A stretch of DNA of 64,000 nt from Chryseobacterium sp. G0201 (lineage in GTDB: Bacteria > Bacteroidota > Bacteroidia > Flavobacteriales > Weeksellaceae), in NCBI RefSeq assembly GCF_003815655.1, contig NZ_CP033917.1, forward strand, positions 2,542,001-2,606,000, read 5' to 3'. The translations under genes and the position numbers were made by a program. Positions 59,176 to 64,000 of this stretch are shown piece by piece; position 1 is the first letter of the stretch; every line of letters begins with the position of its first letter. The notes beneath the pieces are model-generated. The model saw only the letters and a program-made list of their open reading frames with translations. It searched no databases and was not told the origin of the DNA.

Positions 59176-61575
59176 ATGAGAAATAAACTTCCTCTAGCAG
59201 CATATTACATCGGAGTTTCTGTATTATTGACGAGTTGCCAGGTAAAACTGCCGTCGAAAAAAACTCCGGAACCTTCACAATACGGACAGGTCGACAACTC
59301 ACCGGTTGTCAATGGTTTTCCTAAAAAATCAGTGCCGTGGATCGCTATCTCAGACAGATCCAGAAATACGGCCTACCTTGATAAAAGTGACGAGAAATCA
59401 TATAAAGAAGTTAAGTTTTTAGAGCCTTTGATGGTTCTGAAACACCGCGACGGAATGGTAAAAGTAGCAGAATATATTCCTGATGCTTTAATGAAAAAAG
59501 TTTCGTCTAAACAGATCAAAACATACGGCTGGATCCCGGAATCTGACCTTCTTCTCTGGAGCAATTCTTTAAAAAGCGAAAAAACAGGTTTTCCTGTGAG
59601 AGTAGCGGTATTGCCGAGTAACAGTGATGTTATCAAAAGTTCTGAGAGATATTACAAGAATGATTCAATTATGGTGTTTAATTCGCCAAGTTTGATCGAG
59701 CAGGCGGATGTCAAGATCCCGAACGGACAAGTTGTTTACGTCTACAAACAGGCCGAAAACAACAAAAGATTTTTGGTAGGTAAAAGACCATCAGTTGATA
59801 TGGATAGTATCAGCACGAGCCTGTATGGATGGGTGAGCTCAAATGTAATCTCGGCATGGGGCGAACGTTCTGCCGTGAAAATGAAAAATACAACGGGAGT
59901 TTCAGAAACTGCTTTAGGTTTACATGAAGGTTCTCCGGGCGGAACTGATATTGAAAACAGAACTGCCGTTCTTCTCACCGATGTCAACAAAAGAACGCCT
60001 CTTGAAAATATTTATCCTGTAACGTTACCTTTAAATGAAGCTCCGACTCCGGATTCTAAAACAAAGTATTTTACAAATGTTTTAGATTACAGTAAGAACT
60101 ATGTTTTCAATGTATTAGGAGAACCTATTTACTTTGATCGTTACAGAGAAATTACAGAGAAGAATAAAAATATCAATATTGTTTTTGCTTTAGATATCAG
60201 TGCTCAGAATGCGCCGTATGCTCCGATCGTAAAATCATTATTACAGGATCTTCAGCTTAGATTTGAGAAACCTTCTTACTTCAATAATGTAAAATATGGA
60301 GTTGTTTTGTTTAAAAATAATTCTTGCGGAGATAATGTAGCAGTATCAAATTTAAGTACAGATTACAGTAAGATCACCACATTCATCGACCAAAAATCGA
60401 ATGAAATGAATTGTCCTAGCAACAGCGGTTATCAACCTGTAAACGAAGGTTTGATGGCTGCCGGAAATCTTCTGTCAAACGTTCCTGATGAGACGAATAT
60501 TGTAATCACTGTCGGAACTTCCGCGAATCAAGGGGGAAATATGTACGGAGTGATCAATTCTCTTACGCAGGCTCAGGCAAGGTTAATCATGTTCCAGACA
60601 AGTGCAAGATCATCTGATACTTATAACGATTTTGTATTGCTTGCTGAAAATGTAGTTACCAACACTGCTAAAAATATTGCTGAGCTTAAAAAACAGAAGA
60701 TCATCAATCAGAATGATGTTTTAACGAAGAATAATTTCAACCTTGTAGAAGGTGATGAAGGATTTTTCTCATTAAATTATCCAAAACAAAGTATGTCTCA
60801 AGGTTTTGTTATTTTCCCGAAAAAAGGGGATATCGCAACGCCGGGCTACCTTAAAAAATCTGTTGACAGCCTGATTACTCAGGTTACCTTAGATAATGAA
60901 ACTTTAGATAAATCGTTAAATGATTATTTCCATTCTTCAGTTGGAGCTGGAAGAACTGATGTAGATTTAAAATATAAATATCTGTATCCGGGTCTTACAA
61001 ATCCGGTTCCTGCAGGAATTGCCGCTCAGTTGATCAACTACGGAAGTCCGTTTTTGGTGAAAGGTTTTATTCCGAAAGATTTGAAAGAATATAAACCGGG
61101 TCTTGAAAAAGGTATTTTGATCTCAGAAACAGAATATGACAACCTGAAAGCTTTTTACACCGAGGTTTATCTTAAAACGGGCGCTGAAAGAGCAGATTTC
61201 AATCAATCCAGAGCCGTTAATGAGTATATCAGATTATTGAAAAAATATAATCCTACCAATAAGTTTTTGGATAAAAGTGATTTATACGAACAGCCAATGT
61301 CTTACGCAGTGGGCGTAAGTACCGGATTTGATAACTCTGAAGAAGAATTAATGTCAAAATACAAGCTGAAAGGTTGGAAAAAATCTAAGATTGTTACCAA
61401 TGAAACGGCAAGAACCTACTTCCGTCACTACAAAGATCTGGCAGACAGAATGCTTACTCACAGAAACAATCCTGCAGTGAAAATCCAGCAAAACGGACAA
61501 ACTTTTTACTGGCTGAATGAGTACTTCATGCCAACCATGATGCCGGTTGAAGAACCTGAATATACTAAACATTAA
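59176..61575 (+). CDS. tssR: TssR-like lipoprotein of T6SS (subtype iii)
   Basis: 799 residues. Lipobox LLTSC (Cys21). The N-terminal 200 residues contain SH3-like repeats (VPWIAISDRSRNTAYLDKSD, KVAEYIPDALMKKV, RVAVLPSNSDVIKSSERYY); about 330-520 look like a von Willebrand A-type fold (NINIVFALDISAQNAPYAPIV, NIVITVGTSANQGGNMYGVI) with a DxS-type start. TssR is one of the large periplasmic proteins specific to Bacteroidetes T6SS. Ends in a strong terminator. Confidence 0.82.
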   Translation: MRNKLPLAAYYIGVSVLLTSCQVKLPSKKTPEPSQYGQVDNSPVVNGFPKKSVPWIAISDRSRNTAYLDKSDEKSYKEVKFLEPLMVLKHRDGMVKVAEYIPDALMKKVSSKQIKTYGWIPESDLLLWSNSLKSEKTGFPVRVAVLPSNSDVIKSSERYYKNDSIMVFNSPSLIEQADVKIPNGQVVYVYKQAENNKRFLVGKRPSVDMDSISTSLYGWVSSNVISAWGERSAVKMKNTTGVSETALGLHEGSPGGTDIENRTAVLLTDVNKRTPLENIYPVTLPLNEAPTPDSKTKYFTNVLDYSKNYVFNVLGEPIYFDRYREITEKNKNINIVFALDISAQNAPYAPIVKSLLQDLQLRFEKPSYFNNVKYGVVLFKNNSCGDNVAVSNLSTDYSKITTFIDQKSNEMNCPSNSGYQPVNEGLMAAGNLLSNVPDETNIVITVGTSANQGGNMYGVINSLTQAQARLIMFQTSARSSDTYNDFVLLAENVVTNTAKNIAELKKQKIINQNDVLTKNNFNLVEGDEGFFSLNYPKQSMSQGFVIFPKKGDIATPGYLKKSVDSLITQVTLDNETLDKSLNDYFHSSVGAGRTDVDLKYKYLYPGLTNPVPAGIAAQLINYGSPFLVKGFIPKDLKEYKPGLEKGILISETEYDNLKAFYTEVYLKTGAERADFNQSRAVNEYIRLLKKYNPTNKFLDKSDLYEQPMSYAVGVSTGFDNSEEELMSKYKLKGWKKSKIVTNETARTYFRHYKDLADRMLTHRNNPAVKIQQNGQTFYWLNEYFMPTMMPVEEPEYTKH

Positions 61576-61590
61576 TAACGTATAATATTG

Positions 61591-61619
61591 AAAAGCAGAA
61601 ATTTATTTCTGCTTTTTTT
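61591..61619 (+). terminator. Terminator after tssR
   Basis: Perfect 11-bp stem AAAAGCAGAAA / TTTCTGCTTTT with a 4-base loop and T-run. It separates the membrane-complex genes from the PAAR-like/effector pair. Confidence 0.85.
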
Positions 61620-61668
61620 ATTTTTTAATGTAAAATATTTATCTTTATACAACCCAAATCACACAAAT

Positions 61669-62172
61669 ATGTCAGATCAATCATCACCTCACGATGGCAA
61701 GCACTTTGTCATCCAGAAGGGCAAAGCCGAGTGCAATCAGGGAAATCAGCTTCCTCAGCACAAAGTGACTGCCCATCAGAAACATTATTGGAATGATTCT
61801 GATGGCAATACAGATTATCTTGCTGTAACAGAAGATGACCTGCAGTTTAATCCTCCCGGACCAAGTTTTGGTCAATGTAAGCTAAAACCTACTTCCGGAG
61901 GTTATTTACCGTGCTCTTATGCTCCCGCAGGAAAATGGCAGAAAACCTACGACAAAGTGAAAGTAATGGATAAAAAGATTGTTACTGAAGTTTCAGAACT
62001 GCAATGCGTTATAGGAGGAAAGATTACGATAAATGATCACGGACAACGTGGAGAGATGAGCAAGCAGAATGTGAAAAATGCAGATGCCAAAAGTATTCAG
62101 CACATCAATCCGCTTGTGAAAATAGACGACTTCAAGGAGACTGTTGAAGAAAGTGAAATAGATGCTTATTAA
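61669..62172 (+). CDS. PAAR-like DUF4280 protein, probable T6SS tip or effector adaptor
   Basis: 167 residues from ATG 61669. QKGKAECNQGNQLPQHKVTA, PPGPSFGQCKLKPTSGGYLPC and LQCVIGGKITINDHGQRG match the DUF4280/PAAR-like group that caps T6SS spikes. The longer frame to 61588 overlaps the terminator and has a spurious hydrophobic stretch. It lies 21 bases upstream of the large protein below, the usual order of a tip protein and its cargo. Confidence 0.82.
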   Translation: MSDQSSPHDGKHFVIQKGKAECNQGNQLPQHKVTAHQKHYWNDSDGNTDYLAVTEDDLQFNPPGPSFGQCKLKPTSGGYLPCSYAPAGKWQKTYDKVKVMDKKIVTEVSELQCVIGGKITINDHGQRGEMSKQNVKNADAKSIQHINPLVKIDDFKETVEESEIDAY

Positions 62173-62193
62173 CTCTTAAAAAAACTTTCTGAT

Positions 62194-64000
62194 ATGTCTA
62201 AACAAGGAGTTTCAAAAATATCCGGGAATCCTGCTCCGAAAGTTGGAGAAAAGACCCTTTACACAATTGCAGGATGGTATCCCTCGACACCAAAAAATAA
62301 ACAGAACCCGGCATTAGTAACCTGGGAGTTATTTAAAAAACGTTCCAACGGAAGTTTTACCACTACCAACATCAAAAAAATAGGTGATGGCAATTTTACT
62401 TTTGGCGAAGTGGCATCAAAACATACCTACCGTTTAGAAGCATATCTTTATGAGCCTGAAGGTAAAGGTTCCACGACGATTGATATTACGCCACAACCTG
62501 CTGGAGTTCCAAAAATTAATAAAGTTGAGCTTCACTATGCTGATGATTCAAAAGGAGCTGTTTTTAGCTATACCGAAAAATTGGTTGCCAAAGCTCAATG
62601 CGTTAATCTAACAGGTGAAAAGCTCTTATTCACACTTTGGGAAGATGATGCAAAAGGCGAAGGACATAATTCAAACAATCTGTTTGTTGATACTAAACAA
62701 GGTGTTGTAGGAAAAAATGGTATGGCAACTACAGAATTCCTTTTAACGAAAGCTTTAATGCAGAAAGCTGCAAAAGGAGAAACAGATCCTGAAAAAATGG
62801 AGTTTTATGTGACGGTAGAATATTATAAAAATAAAAAACATGCTACTAATAATATTGACGTAAAAAATCCTGAACATAAACCTAAACCTGCAGAACAGCC
62901 AAAACCTGCCCCAAAAACACCTGCTCCTGAACCTCACGACAAGCAGCCTCCCAAAACAAAAGATTCGCCTGTAGGACAGGAACCTGAAGCTAAAGCAGAA
63001 ACTAAAGGCACAGTTGAGCCTCAGAAACCTGCTACTCAGCTAAAACCTGAGGGTAAAAGTACCAGTGTTGTAGATGATGTAAAAGTAGAAGGTCTTCTGG
63101 ATGCTTATTTTGCTAAAGAAGAATTTAAAAAAGAAACTTCAGAAGCTGCGGGACAGCATCAGTATAAATTCCAAAGCAATAATAACAATATTGATAAAGA
63201 TAAAATTGCCGGAATTATTAAAACCAGAGTTGATGATTTGGTTAAAAATGATAAAAAATATGCTAAACTTGAGGACATCAAAACTGCACTCACGCAAACT
63301 TCTTATAAAAAAGGTGAGGGTATTTCTGTAAATTTATACAAACTTGGTCCCGAATTCGTAAGAATCAACAACGCGCCTCTTGAAGAGGAAGTTTATGTGG
63401 TGGCCAGAACAATGTTACTGGATGGTAAAGAAGTAAGTATTAATATCAGAGAAAAAGATGCAATTTTAGCGGAAAAAGATGCCAGTTTACCGGTTTTAGA
63501 AGCTGTAGACAATGGTAATGAAATTACAACCTTAAAAGCCACTGCGCAAGATGGCTTAGCAAAAGTAAAAATAAAGCTTCGTCCAAAATCTGATGAAAAT
63601 TTAGCTACATGGAAAGATAAATTAAGCGGAATAAAAGACGGAACTCATACGTATAAATTCGGAAGCAATGGCAATAAGACAGCAACTGCAGAACAGAAAA
63701 AGAAAATAGCAGGTATTATTGCGAATAAAATTAAGGATGAACTTGAAAAAGAGAAAAAATTTCCGAAAATAGAAACCATCGAAAAAGCTTTAACCAATGA
63801 AGTTTATAATAAAGATGAACAAATAACTTTCGATGTTTATAAAAGTGTGGCAGAATATCTTTGGCTGAAAGCAGAATGCACAGGAGATGTTAAAAAACAC
63901 GACGGAGAATTCCTGAAAAAAGATGGCGCTTATTTTGAAATTGGCAAGAAATGTGAATGTGAAGCAAGAATCAGAGCATTTATGAGAATGCTTAGAGTAG
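62194..64000 (+). CDS. Large candidate T6SS effector, incomplete at window end
   Basis: An uninterrupted frame from ATG 62194 to the last base (602 codons) with no stop, so the C-terminus is missing. Residues 1-100 are an Ig-like domain (GVSKISGNPAPKVGEKTLYT); about 108-210 a second beta domain (VELHYADDSKGAVFSY); about 230-290 a Pro/Lys/Glu-rich linker (KPKPAEQPKPAPKTPAPEP). Then comes a module seen twice, near residues 320-385 and 484-550: Q/THTYKFxSN...KIAGII...KxxxIxxALT...VYK. The last visible residues (CECEARIRAFMRMLRV) resemble the start of a lambda-lysozyme-like muramidase, but too little is visible to trust. Downstream of the PAAR-like protein, hence a likely effector. Confidence 0.75.
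   Translation, partial: MSKQGVSKISGNPAPKVGEKTLYTIAGWYPSTPKNKQNPALVTWELFKKRSNGSFTTTNIKKIGDGNFTFGEVASKHTYRLEAYLYEPEGKGSTTIDITPQPAGVPKINKVELHYADDSKGAVFSYTEKLVAKAQCVNLTGEKLLFTLWEDDAKGEGHNSNNLFVDTKQGVVGKNGMATTEFLLTKALMQKAAKGETDPEKMEFYVTVEYYKNKKHATNNIDVKNPEHKPKPAEQPKPAPKTPAPEPHDKQPPKTKDSPVGQEPEAKAETKGTVEPQKPATQLKPEGKSTSVVDDVKVEGLLDAYFAKEEFKKETSEAAGQHQYKFQSNNNNIDKDKIAGIIKTRVDDLVKNDKKYAKLEDIKTALTQTSYKKGEGISVNLYKLGPEFVRINNAPLEEEVYVVARTMLLDGKEVSINIREKDAILAEKDASLPVLEAVDNGNEITTLKATAQDGLAKVKIKLRPKSDENLATWKDKLSGIKDGTHTYKFGSNGNKTATAEQKKKIAGIIANKIKDELEKEKKFPKIETIEKALTNEVYNKDEQITFDVYKSVAEYLWLKAECTGDVKKHDGEFLKKDGAYFEIGKKCECEARIRAFMRMLRV

Noticed and set aside
61588..61668. N-terminal hydrophobic extension of the DUF4280 protein
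   Set aside because: It starts at the tssR terminator; the PAAR-like family starts near the internal ATG.
1..64000. tRNA, rRNA, transposase or phage genes
   Set aside because: I looked for them and saw none; repeats here have no ORF and no known insertion-sequence structure.

Overview
The window looks like chromosome of a low-GC Flavobacteriia bacterium, most likely Chryseobacterium or a close relative. The evidence is the type of genes (TonB receptors, M16 peptidase pairs, GG-leader peptides, a Bacteroidetes-type (subtype iii) type VI secretion locus, a Bacteroidetes-type curli locus), Bacteroidetes promoters of the form TTG-N18-22-TAnnTTTG, and the near absence of Shine-Dalgarno sequences. 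I see no rRNA, tRNA, CRISPR array, transposase or phage genes. Genus level is inference; no search was run.

Layout. 0.1-3.6 kb: an M16 zinc-protease pair, one active and one with the active site lost. 3.8-6.9 kb: an AT-rich patch with a lipoprotein that looks like an aerolysin/ETX-MTX2 pore former, divergent from a TPR-membrane-HTH regulator. 7-19 kb: UvrD/PcrA helicase, a NagB-PIG-L fusion, a TonB receptor, a one-HKD phospholipase-D-like membrane protein, two alpha/beta hydrolases, a HipA-like/DUF3037 pair and a Cys-rich GG-leader peptide. 19.3-27.1 kb: homogentisate-route tyrosine catabolism (hmgA, hppD, fahA) with a CoA-transferase, a flavin-reductase-like protein and two unknowns. 27.2-33 kb: a TonB receptor translationally coupled to a thioredoxin-like protein, then a glycine-betaine-type ABC importer. 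33.4-41.7 kb: small redox/electrophile-response genes (DUF1304, Crp-like regulator, DoxX, AhpD-like, two aldo/keto reductases, DJ-1-like, quinol monooxygenase, MdaB-like) with a LysR regulator and a phosphoesterase whose start codon appears lost. 41.8-45.6 kb: a lipoprotein, Mpl, a second lipoprotein, a PlsC-like acyltransferase and a Nudix CoA pyrophosphatase.

45.7-52.1 kb is a complete curli-type amyloid locus: a long curlin with 22 half-repeats, a minor curlin, a CsgH-CsgE fusion, CsgF, a CsgG with an added C-terminal beta-barrel-like domain, a large lipoprotein and a convergent LuxR regulator with a degenerate receiver, functionally reminiscent of CsgD. 52.3-56.1 kb holds OsmC, a TPR protein, RNase E/G, a 29-residue AURKAIP1/COX24-type ribosomal protein gene and HU.

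56.2-64 kb is the edge of a Bacteroidetes-type T6SS locus: a divergent regulator with Glu in place of the phospho-acceptor Asp, two TssO/TssP-type membrane proteins, a PKD protein, TssR, a PAAR-like DUF4280 protein and a large protein running off the window that I read as a candidate effector or effector carrier with a duplicated module.

Intergenic regions carry at least five families of inverted-repeat elements, including a 170-bp nested palindrome after uvrD and two copies of a roughly 190-bp element bounded by CGCAAAGGCGC arms.
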